Assembly: GCA_023244795.1 (NCBI GenBank)
Contig: JAHFLR010000049.1
Span: 1-5,097, forward strand
Direction of reading: 5' to 3'
DNA from: a bacterium
GTDB taxonomy: Bacteria > Patescibacteriota > Minisyncoccia > UBA9983
DNA: 5,097 bases
The position numbers and the translations under genes are program-made. Below the pieces are notes generated by a model that saw nothing but the letters and a program-made list of their open reading frames with translations, was not told the origin of the DNA and ran no database searches. Shown in pieces: positions 1 to 5,097 of the stretch. Position 1 is the first letter of the stretch. Each line of letters opens with the position of its first letter.

Positions 1-370
1 GAGGTAGAAGATAAAATTTTTGGCCCGTTTACCTTAAAACAGTTCCTATACCTAGCGGGGGGAGCGGGAGCTATTTTTTTGCTTTATGTTTTTTTTGCCC
101 ATCTACTTAACTGTGCTCTTTGCCATCCCGGTGGGCGGATTGGCCCTGGCCTTGGCCTTTTATAAGGTCAACGAGCAACCCTTCGTTAAATATTTAGAAA
201 ACGCCATCGGTTTTAACTTGGGCAGCAAAATATATATTTGGCACCAACCGGAGCCGGAGAAAAAGGCGACGATAATAACAAAAGAGCCAACCATTATGGC
301 GCCGGAACTAACCAGAAACAGAATAAAAGAGCTGGCCTGGAGTTTGGATATTAAAGAAAAAATAAAATAA
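1..370 (+). CDS. PrgI-family T4SS membrane protein, 5'-partial, with apparent frameshift
   Basis: This is a small inner-membrane protein of the PrgI family, which lies next to VirB4 in Gram-positive and CPR T4SS-like loci and may act like VirB3. Frame 1 opens at base 1 with the family N-terminal signature (EVEDKIFGPFTLKQFLYLAG), then a first hydrophobic segment, and runs to a TAA at 163-165. The rest of the family pattern (LPIYLTVLF, GGLALALAFYKVNEQPF, a KIYIW motif near the end) continues in frame 2, from about base 95 to the TAA at 368-370. Removing one T from the T8 run at 89-96 joins the halves as LLYVFLPIYL and gives about 122 visible residues, close to normal family length with roughly 8 missing upstream. 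An ATG at 86 opens the second half alone, but that product would lack the conserved N-terminus and part of the first helix. The family call is firm; whether the frameshift is real or a sequence error is open. The next gene follows after one base. Confidence 0.82.
89..96 (+). other. T8 homopolymer: likely site of the prgI-like frame change
   Basis: Eight T's lie exactly where the PrgI reading passes from frame 1 to frame 2. Seven (or ten) T's would restore one continuous frame. A T7 run at 74-80 is a second candidate. Stop codons limit the switch to roughly 56-162. The cause may be a homopolymer error in sequencing or assembly, a real mutation, or slippage during transcription or translation. 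Confidence 0.6.
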
Positions 371-371
371 A

Positions 372-1043
372 ATGGCAACAAGCGCGTCGGTAAGAAAATC
401 AACACAAGATTTTGTGCCCATCAAAGAGATTCGGGATGGCATCGTTGTTTTAAAAGACGGCGGAATTTTATATATTTTGATGGCCTCCTCCACTAACTTT
501 GCGCTAAAATCAACAGAAGAGCAGGAGGCAGTTTTGATTCAATACAGAAACTTTTTAAACTCACTCGATTTCTCTATACAGTTTTTTGTAGAGTCCCGCA
601 AGCTGGAGATTGAGCCCTACCTGGAATCTTTGCGTCAAACCCTTAAAAATCAAACTAACGAATTACTCGCCATCCAAACAAAAGAGTATATTGAGTTTGT
701 TAAGAGCTTGGTGGCCAGCACCAACATTGTTTCCAAATTTTTCTATGTGGTGGTTCCTTATCGACCGGCAACAATTAATATTGGGGGCAGCAGCTCTCCG
801 TTTGGAAAAATATCCTCTTTGTTCGGGGGCGGATCCAAAATAACCGCCGCGATGGAGGAGAGCGACAACTTTGCCAAAAACAAACTGCAACTGGAGCAAC
901 GAGTAGCGGTGGTACAAGCGGGACTCTCGAGCGCCGGCATAAAAACAGTGACGCTTGGCACAGAAGAGGCAATAGAAATGTTTTATAAATTATTTAACCC
1001 GGGCAGTGTTGATAAGGGAGTTTTAACTTCATTTACATCTTAA
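372..1043 (+). CDS. TraC-like protein, VirB4 N-terminal-domain type, no ATPase domain
   Basis: A 223-residue protein like the stand-alone 'TraC-like' proteins placed between PrgI and VirB4 in CPR T4SS-like loci. After a short polar N-terminus, residues 14-50 form the opening motif (FVPIKEIRDGIVVLKDGG, then ILMASSTNFALKS). FLNSLDFSIQFFVESRKL (61-78) is the strand-loop expected in the N-terminal domain of VirB4. Residues 79-115 are mainly helical and amphipathic. KFFYVVVPY (122-130) gives another buried strand, followed by a Gly/Ser-rich insert (138-156). A second helix and a C-terminal YKLFNP motif (205-210) resemble the end of that domain. No Walker A or B, signal peptide or membrane helix is visible. 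It starts one base after the upstream stop, with no Shine-Dalgarno, and is probably coupled. It likely associates with the VirB4 ATPase encoded next (inference); it could be a structural subunit or a regulator of the hexamer. Confidence 0.8.
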   Translation: MATSASVRKSTQDFVPIKEIRDGIVVLKDGGILYILMASSTNFALKSTEEQEAVLIQYRNFLNSLDFSIQFFVESRKLEIEPYLESLRQTLKNQTNELLAIQTKEYIEFVKSLVASTNIVSKFFYVVVPYRPATINIGGSSSPFGKISSLFGGGSKITAAMEESDNFAKNKLQLEQRVAVVQAGLSSAGIKTVTLGTEEAIEMFYKLFNPGSVDKGVLTSFTS

Positions 1044-1044
1044 A

Positions 1045-2865
1045 ATGGCATTTAATTTTTTTGGCAAAAAAGCAGACGAAATAAAAGACTTAGAGATACT
1101 GCCGGTTATCCCCGAGGAGATTTATGCTGCCGGCGTTTTAAAATTGCGAGACGTTATCGCCCCTTCGGCTATTGAGGTCAACTCCAACTTTATAAAAGTG
1201 GGTGGCAAGTTTGCCCGGACTCTTTTTATAATCTCTTATCCGAGGTTTCTCTCTTACAACTGGTTTGCTCCTATAATTAATCTAGACAAAATTTTTGATA
1301 TTTCTATTTTTATTAACCCGCTAGACACCGGCACGGTTTTAAGGCAACTCCAAAAAAAACTGGCCGAAGTGCAATCGCAAATAAGCACCCGTGAGGAGAA
1401 GGGCTTGGTCCGCGATCCGGTACTCGATACCGCCTACGAGGATATTGAGAACCTGCGGAATAACCTGCAGCAAGCGCAAGAAAAGATTTTTACCGTCGGC
1501 ATCTATATTACTATCTACGGGGAAACCGAACAGGAGGTAAACAGCAACGAAACGGAAATCAGAACCATGCTAGACTCCAAACTTATTTTGGTTAAGCCGG
1601 CCATCTTTCAGCAGGCCGAGGGGTTTGAGACAACCATCCCCACCGCCACCGATCGGCTAAACATGACAAGCCGGTTAAACTCGTCTCCGCTCTCCAGCGT
1701 TTTTCCATTTGTCTCCTCCGATCTCTCTTCCGACAAAGGCATCCTCTTTGGTATTAATAGACACAACAACAGCTTGGTTCTTTTTGACCGCTTTTCACTA
1801 GAAAATTACAACTCGGTGACTTTTGCCAAAGCTGGCGCCGGAAAATCTTACACCACTAAATTGGAGATTATTAGAACCCTGATGTTTGACACCGATGTAA
1901 TCGTTATTGACCCGGAAAGAGAATACGAGAGATTGGCCAACGCGCTCGATGGCAGATATTTTAATGTTTCTATTTCCTCCAAGCACCACATCAACCCGTT
2001 TGATTTGCCTATCCCAACGGAGGGGGAGTCGGCGGCCGATGTTTTAAGGTCCAACACTATTAACCTCGTCGGCCTTTTTAGAATAATGCTAGGAGGATTA
2101 ACTCCGGCAGAAGACACCATTGTAGATAGGGCCATAACCGAGACTTACGCCGCCAGAGACATCAATGCCGATTCCGATTTTTCCAACGCTGTGCCTCCCA
2201 CCCTAACCGATTTTGGAATGATTCTCTCCGGCATGGAGGGGGCCGAATCGATAATCCAGCGCTTAGAAAAATACACCAAGGGCACCTGGTCGGGATTTTT
2301 AAACCAACCAACCAATGTTGACCTCAATCGAAAGTTTATTGTCTTCTCCATTAGAGACATGGAGGAGGAACTGCGACCGATTGCCATGTACGTGGTTATG
2401 CATTATGTTTGGAACGCTATCAGAAAAAATCTTAAAAAAAGAATGCTAGTAGTAGACGAGGCCTGGATTATGATGAAGAACCCCGACACCGCCGCCTTTT
2501 TGGCCGGCATGGCCAAGAGATGCCGAAAATATTATTTGGGCCTTAACACCATTACCCAAGATGTGGCCGACTTTTTGCAATCGGAGTATGGCGCGCCTAT
2601 TCTCTCTAACTCCTCCATCCAGCTTTTGCTTAAGCAATCTCCGACCTCTATGGATTTGGTGCAAAAAACCTTTAACCTAACCGAAGAAGAAAAGTTTTTG
2701 CTATTAGAGTCCAACGTGGGGGAGGGTATCTTTTTTGTGGGCACCAAACACGTGGCTATTAAAATTATTCCTTCCTATACCGAAGACCAGATTATTACCT
2801 CGGATCCATCTCAATTACTGTCAATCCAAAAAGAAAAAGAGGAACTGAATAACACTAACCAATAA
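1045..2865 (+). CDS. virB4: VirB4-family T4SS ATPase
   Basis: A complete 606-residue ATPase that would power substrate or pilin movement at the cytoplasmic face of the inner membrane. Residues about 40-230 form a VirB4/TraC-type N-terminal domain, with strands at 84-91 and 148-158 and a charged, probably coiled-coil stretch at about 97-147. The motor domain begins near 230. Walker A is AKAGAGKS at 261-268 (Lys267), with Ala in place of the first Gly, which I recall as usual for CPR members. DPEREY at 289-294 is the conserved strand after it. Walker B is MLVVDEAW at 467-474 (Asp471, Glu472). TQDV (504-507) and SIQLLLKQSP near 530 match the family's sensor region. All catalytic residues are present, so it should be active. 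Its start lies in a TAAAATG junction with the TraC-like gene; the only purine-rich stretch upstream is about 24 bases away. VirD4 and HerA-type ATPases are less likely because of the N-terminal domain and the PrgI context. Confidence 0.93.
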   Translation: MAFNFFGKKADEIKDLEILPVIPEEIYAAGVLKLRDVIAPSAIEVNSNFIKVGGKFARTLFIISYPRFLSYNWFAPIINLDKIFDISIFINPLDTGTVLRQLQKKLAEVQSQISTREEKGLVRDPVLDTAYEDIENLRNNLQQAQEKIFTVGIYITIYGETEQEVNSNETEIRTMLDSKLILVKPAIFQQAEGFETTIPTATDRLNMTSRLNSSPLSSVFPFVSSDLSSDKGILFGINRHNNSLVLFDRFSLENYNSVTFAKAGAGKSYTTKLEIIRTLMFDTDVIVIDPEREYERLANALDGRYFNVSISSKHHINPFDLPIPTEGESAADVLRSNTINLVGLFRIMLGGLTPAEDTIVDRAITETYAARDINADSDFSNAVPPTLTDFGMILSGMEGAESIIQRLEKYTKGTWSGFLNQPTNVDLNRKFIVFSIRDMEEELRPIAMYVVMHYVWNAIRKNLKKRMLVVDEAWIMMKNPDTAAFLAGMAKRCRKYYLGLNTITQDVADFLQSEYGAPILSNSSIQLLLKQSPTSMDLVQKTFNLTEEEKFLLLESNVGEGIFFVGTKHVAIKIIPSYTEDQIITSDPSQLLSIQKEKEELNNTNQ

Positions 2866-2866
2866 A

Positions 2867-3346
2867 ATGGAAGAGGAGCTCACCCCGTTAGCGGTAAAGA
2901 GAAAAAAAGCAGTTTTAGATTTGGCTAAATCCATAGCCGATAAATTAAACAAAAAAATAGAAACCGGGGAAGAGACTTCTGCCTTTGTTATCGCCCTCGG
3001 CATCGCTATTTTAAAAGACATCTTGGACGCGGGGTTAACACTAACTTTGATTGAGTTCTACCCATTTTTAGGGCAGATTCCGGGAATACTAGTATCTGCT
3101 ATTTTGATGTACTTTTTATGGGGGAAGGGATGGTTTTTAAAGTGGAAGGCTAGGGCGATATTGTTTGTTATAGGAGACAATATTCCCCTAATTGATTTTT
3201 TGCCCCTATCTACCATAATGGTTCTCTGGGCGTGGCGCAATGTTAGAAAGCAAGCCGAAGAAGCCCGAGGAAATATGGTTGATTTGCATCTAAAAACATT
3301 TGAAGAATTAACGAAGATAGACGCAGACGTGGAAAATGAGACCTAA
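2867..3346 (+). CDS. small multi-pass membrane protein of T4SS-like locus, unknown function
   Basis: A 159-residue protein with no function I can name, although similar proteins commonly follow VirB4 in CPR genomes. A Lys-rich, helical cytoplasmic-type N-terminus (1-38) precedes hydrophobic segments at about 39-62, 68-86 and 97-124. The last is interrupted by DNIPLIDFLPLST, a Pro-containing break that suggests a re-entrant or kinked helix. WGKGWFLKWKAR (85-96) forms a basic loop between segments. WAWRNVRKQAEEAR (121-134) leads into a charged helical tail ending at 159. There is no signal peptide or enzymatic motif. It starts one base after the VirB4 stop and has no Shine-Dalgarno at normal spacing, so it is probably coupled to VirB4 and made in proportion to it. 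A VirB3/VirB6-like platform role is possible but unproven. Confidence 0.75.
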   Translation: MEEELTPLAVKRKKAVLDLAKSIADKLNKKIETGEETSAFVIALGIAILKDILDAGLTLTLIEFYPFLGQIPGILVSAILMYFLWGKGWFLKWKARAILFVIGDNIPLIDFLPLSTIMVLWAWRNVRKQAEEARGNMVDLHLKTFEELTKIDADVENET

Positions 3347-3351
3347 AATCT

Positions 3352-3379
3352 TTAAGAATCCCCCGTTTGAGGGTATAAT
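3352..3379 (+). promoter_or_regulatory. possible sigma70-type promoter before the secreted protein gene
   Basis: A perfect TATAAT lies at 3374-3379 in the only sizeable gap between genes. A weak -35 match, TTAAGA (4 of 6 to TTGACA), is at 3352-3357 with a 16-base spacer. Transcription would start near 3386, leaving a leader of about 10 bases with a clipped but usable Shine-Dalgarno. That short leader and the poor -35 make this tentative. Confidence 0.35.
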
Positions 3380-3384
3380 AAAAG

Positions 3385-3391
3385 AAAGGAG
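3385..3391 (+). promoter_or_regulatory. strong Shine-Dalgarno that sets the start at 3396
   Basis: AAAGGAG stands four bases before the ATG at 3396. It is the only well-placed ribosome binding site in the window, and it favours 3396 over the in-frame ATG at 3336. The latter lies inside the upstream gene and would put 20 polar residues ahead of the signal peptide. Confidence 0.8.
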
Positions 3392-3395
3392 CCTT

Positions 3396-4460
3396 ATGGA
3401 CTTTTTCAGTAAAAAAGTATCAGAAAAGATTTTAGTGACGATTTTAATGTTGTCCGCTGTGTTTTTTTACTCTCAAAATTGCCTGGCGCTAGATGTCGGT
3501 AGCAGCGCGGAGGCAATCATCGGCAGCTCTAACGCCCGGTCGCAGACGGCCCTAGACCAAGCCACCTCTTTTTTTATAGACATGGATAAAAACATTAAGC
3601 CCGACAGCTCCGTAAATCTAACGGCAATCAGTTACAGCTTTGATATCAATGGAAGCTTTATCGTGTGGAGAGCCAACGGCAAGGTGATAGCACAAGGAAC
3701 GGGGGCAAAAACAGCAACGGTCGCTGTGGGCCACGCCGGGCAACAAACCAAAATGGAGGTCTCCGCCACTACGCCCTCCGGCCAAACATATCATGTAGAA
3801 AAGATTTTAGCGCCGGCCTCCATAGACATGCTGTGGGAGGCTCAAACCTATGTTCCGCCATGGTACAAAGGCAAGCCACTTTTAAGCTCCACCTCCAATG
3901 TATTGGTGGTGGCTATGCCGGATTTTAAAACAGTCAATCAAAAAACCATTCCCGCGTCTGACCTCGTTTATGCTTGGAAGCTTAACTATCAAAATTTCCC
4001 CTCTAGCTCGGGTTATGGCAAAAACTCTTTTTTGGTGCAAATGCCACAGCTTGGCTACGAGGCAAGAGTTGAGGTAGAGGTTTCAACAAAAGACAAATCG
4101 ATTATTAGCAGCGGCGCGGTAACTTTGGTATCCGACAGCGTGGAAACCATTCTTTACGAAAATCATCCAACCCAAGGAACCGAATATAACAATCCAATTA
4201 CCAAAACAATAAAAATGGCCGGGCAGGAACTCGGCATAAAAGTTGAGCCTTTCTTTTTTGCTCTAAAAGATTTTGGCAAGATTGTTTATGCCTGGCAAAC
4301 CAACGGCCAACCGATTGGCGACAGCGCTAAACTAAACAACAAAGTATTTACCCGAGAGGCTGGGCAAAAGGGCGTTTCCTCCCTTTCGGTGGCAGCGCAA
4401 AACCCCAGAGACTATTTAGAAACATCAGGAGAAGATTTTTTAATAGATTTTAATGATTAA
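3396..4460 (+). CDS. secreted Ig-like repeat protein of T4SS-like locus
   Basis: A 354-residue exported protein. Lys-containing residues 1-11, a hydrophobic core (12-26) and a likely signal peptidase I site after CLA (29-31) form a signal peptide. Cys29 lacks a lipobox, so this is not an obvious lipoprotein. After a Ser/Ala-rich stretch (32-75) come three diverged beta-sandwich-type repeats. Each opens with a hydrophobic-Trp strand: IVWRANG (89-95), VYAWKLN (191-197) and VYAWQTNG (297-304), with Trp about 105 residues apart. The first two repeats also share L[WY]E (146-148 and 253-255) and a later V-x-x-P-x-F or V-x-P-F element (172-177, 283-288). The pattern fits Ig/PKD-like folds; no enzyme motif is seen. 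Its stop lies one base before the pilin start, so the two are probably co-translated. It could be a surface adhesin, a pilus-associated protein or a periplasmic scaffold. I recall similar proteins in CPR T4SS-like clusters but know of no assigned function. Confidence 0.78.
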   Translation: MDFFSKKVSEKILVTILMLSAVFFYSQNCLALDVGSSAEAIIGSSNARSQTALDQATSFFIDMDKNIKPDSSVNLTAISYSFDINGSFIVWRANGKVIAQGTGAKTATVAVGHAGQQTKMEVSATTPSGQTYHVEKILAPASIDMLWEAQTYVPPWYKGKPLLSSTSNVLVVAMPDFKTVNQKTIPASDLVYAWKLNYQNFPSSSGYGKNSFLVQMPQLGYEARVEVEVSTKDKSIISSGAVTLVSDSVETILYENHPTQGTEYNNPITKTIKMAGQELGIKVEPFFFALKDFGKIVYAWQTNGQPIGDSAKLNNKVFTREAGQKGVSSLSVAAQNPRDYLETSGEDFLIDFND

Positions 4461-4464
4461 AATG
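4458..4464 (+). promoter_or_regulatory. TAAAATG stop-start junction fixing the pilin start
   Basis: The stop of the Ig-repeat gene, one A, and an ATG repeat exactly the junction seen at 368-374, 1041-1047 and 2863-2869. This favours ATG 4462 over the in-frame ATG at 4453, three codons upstream. The nearest AGGAG (4427-4431) is 30 bases away, too far to serve, which suggests re-initiation by the terminating ribosome. Confidence 0.6.
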
Positions 4465-4869
4465 AAGAAATTTTTAACTTTTTCAATCTTTGCGGCGTTG
4501 GGGCTCTCTGTTTTTTTTAGTATCGCTTTGGCCGCTCCTCTAAAATACCAACCCCTGGAGCCGCTAGACATCAGCCATGGCACAACGGGGACACTTGGCG
4601 CCAGCGACTATATTAGAATTTTCCTTAGCACTTTTATGATAGTCATCGTGGCTTTGGCTGTTTTAAAAGTGGTGCTGGGCGGAATAAAAATAATGATGGC
4701 CGGCGATAGCGCCTCAGCCAGAGGTGACGCCAAAGAAGATATTATGCAAGCCGTCTACGGCTTAATTTTGGCGCTCTTAACTTACACTATTCTATACAAA
4801 GTAAACCCGCGGTTAATACCGGGCTCGGATTTGTTTAATTTTAATATTAGCGCCCCGGCCCAAAAATAA
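4462..4869 (+). CDS. VirB2/TrbC-like T4SS pilin
   Basis: A 135-residue pilin-like protein. Residues 1-24 are a signal peptide with a clear ALA cleavage site (22-24), leaving about 111 residues. A polar, Pro-containing stretch (25-50) is followed by two membrane helices, about 52-75 and 95-113. Between them is a small Gly/Asp/Ala-rich loop, AGDSASARGDAKEDI (80-94). The sequence ends with YKVNPRLIPGSDL and a polar tail. Signal peptide plus hairpin of two helices with a short charged loop is the VirB2/TrbC layout. A Gly-Asp-Ala-Lys-Glu loop and an Asn-Pro after the second helix are features I recall from CPR 'pilin' proteins beside VirB4. It would be inserted in the membrane and assembled into a pilus or channel. 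The family has little sequence conservation, so the call rests on topology, loop and context. The start at 4462 is preferred over 4453. Confidence 0.8.
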   Translation: MKKFLTFSIFAALGLSVFFSIALAAPLKYQPLEPLDISHGTTGTLGASDYIRIFLSTFMIVIVALAVLKVVLGGIKIMMAGDSASARGDAKEDIMQAVYGLILALLTYTILYKVNPRLIPGSDLFNFNISAPAQK

Positions 4870-4872
4870 ACT

Positions 4873-5097
4873 ATGGATAGAAAAAAAATCATCTTGGCAG
4901 TCTCGGTTGTCACAGCAATTATTCTGCTTTTAGTTCTTGGCTGGTATCTATTTTTTAGAAAGACAACAAGCGTCCCGATAGGCGAAACTCCGGGGGGGAG
5001 CTTCCCGGCCGGGCAAGCGGGCGGGGGTGGTGGGGCCTCAAAAACACAGCCTGGCGAGCAGGCGGGCGGCACAGCAACCACCAGTGGGGTAGCGCTC
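4873..5097 (+). CDS. membrane-anchored protein with Gly/Pro-rich linker, 3'-partial
   Basis: An open frame of 75 codons runs from ATG 4873 to the window end without a stop. Residues 1-5 are basic (MDRKK). Residues 6-28 form one strongly hydrophobic helix ending in GWYLFF, and an Arg-Lys pair follows, so it is a signal anchor with the remainder outside the membrane. From about residue 35 the chain is low-complexity, rich in Gly, Pro, Ser, Thr and Ala, and looks like a flexible linker to a domain beyond the window. The gene starts three bases after the pilin stop, without a Shine-Dalgarno, so it belongs to the same unit. The base composition becomes locally G-rich, including a G7 run at 4992-4998 where an indel could easily shift the frame. 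The functional domain is not visible. In related loci I recall a similar anchored protein with a larger extracellular domain, but this cannot be verified here. Confidence 0.7.
   Translation, partial: MDRKKIILAVSVVTAIILLLVLGWYLFFRKTTSVPIGETPGGSFPAGQAGGGGGASKTQPGEQAGGTATTSGVAL

Noticed and set aside
610..843. 77-residue + strand frame inside the TraC-like gene
   Set aside because: It is an out-of-frame shadow of a gene with family-like sequence, with no Shine-Dalgarno.
1848..2135. 95-residue - strand open frame, with similar ones inside the VirB4 gene
   Set aside because: It is fully inside the conserved ATPase gene and has no independent start signal or recognisable motif.
3359..3373. CCC-GTTTGA-GGG hairpin as a terminator in the 49-base gap
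   Set aside because: The stem is about three pairs and is followed by TATAATAAAAG rather than a T run.
3336..3395. Upstream in-frame ATG at 3336 as start of the Ig-repeat gene
   Set aside because: It overlaps the preceding gene, has no Shine-Dalgarno, and would place 20 polar residues before a signal peptide. ATG 3396 has AAAGGAG at good spacing.
3665..3928. 87-residue + strand frame within the Ig-repeat gene
   Set aside because: Its polar Arg/Gln/Gly-rich composition is typical of an out-of-frame reading, and the host frame has clear repeats there.
4453..4461. ATG at 4453 as pilin start
   Set aside because: It adds only three residues, overlaps the previous stop, and breaks the TAAAATG junction pattern that ATG 4462 keeps.
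5004..5013. Ten-base palindrome CCCGGCCGGG as a protein-binding site
   Set aside because: It lies within Gly/Pro codons of a G/C-rich linker, where such palindromes arise by chance.
4782..5081. 99-residue open frame on the - strand
   Set aside because: It lies opposite the pilin end and the G-rich linker; its Pro/Ala-rich part is only the reverse complement of Gly codons. It has no ribosome site and opposes all real genes.

Overview
The window is a dense, one-directional gene cluster. All genes are on the + strand, every visible stop is TAA, and the gaps are 1 to 3 bases except for one 49-base gap. It carries the core of a type IV secretion (T4SS)-like apparatus in the form typical of Candidate Phyla Radiation (Patescibacteria) genomes. 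The assignment is by resemblance: a PrgI-family membrane protein, a stand-alone TraC-like protein without an ATPase domain, a VirB4-type ATPase with an 'AKAGAGKS' Walker A, a small polytopic membrane protein, a secreted Ig-like repeat protein and a VirB2/TrbC-like pilin follow one another as they do in those genomes. In-frame TGA codons are absent, so nothing suggests the TGA=Gly code of Gracilibacteria or Absconditabacteria. No taxon-specific marker is present, so the phylum is an inference.

Layout. 1-370: PrgI-family protein, lacking its first residues at the window edge and split by an apparent one-base frameshift in a T8 run (89-96). 372-1043: TraC-like protein resembling the N-terminal domain of VirB4 without the motor. 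1045-2865: complete VirB4-like ATPase. 2867-3346: small multi-pass membrane protein of unknown function. 3347-3395: the only real intergenic gap, with a TATAAT box and a strong Shine-Dalgarno. 3396-4460: secreted protein built from about three Ig-like repeats. 4462-4869: pilin-like protein with a signal peptide and two membrane helices. 4873-5097: start of a membrane-anchored protein with a Gly/Pro-rich linker, cut by the window end.

How the genes may work together (inference): PrgI, VirB4 and the small membrane protein would form the inner-membrane platform and motor. The TraC-like protein may be an accessory or decoy subunit of the VirB4 assembly. The pilin would be the extruded subunit, and the Ig-repeat protein and the anchored Gly-rich protein would lie outside the membrane. 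No VirB11, VirD4 coupling protein, VirB6, outer-membrane core, relaxase or mobile-element gene is visible here, so DNA transfer cannot be claimed. Four junctions share the heptamer TAAAATG (stop, one A, start) with no well-placed Shine-Dalgarno, suggesting translational coupling. The 49-base gap looks like a second entry point that allows the secreted/pilus half to be expressed separately.
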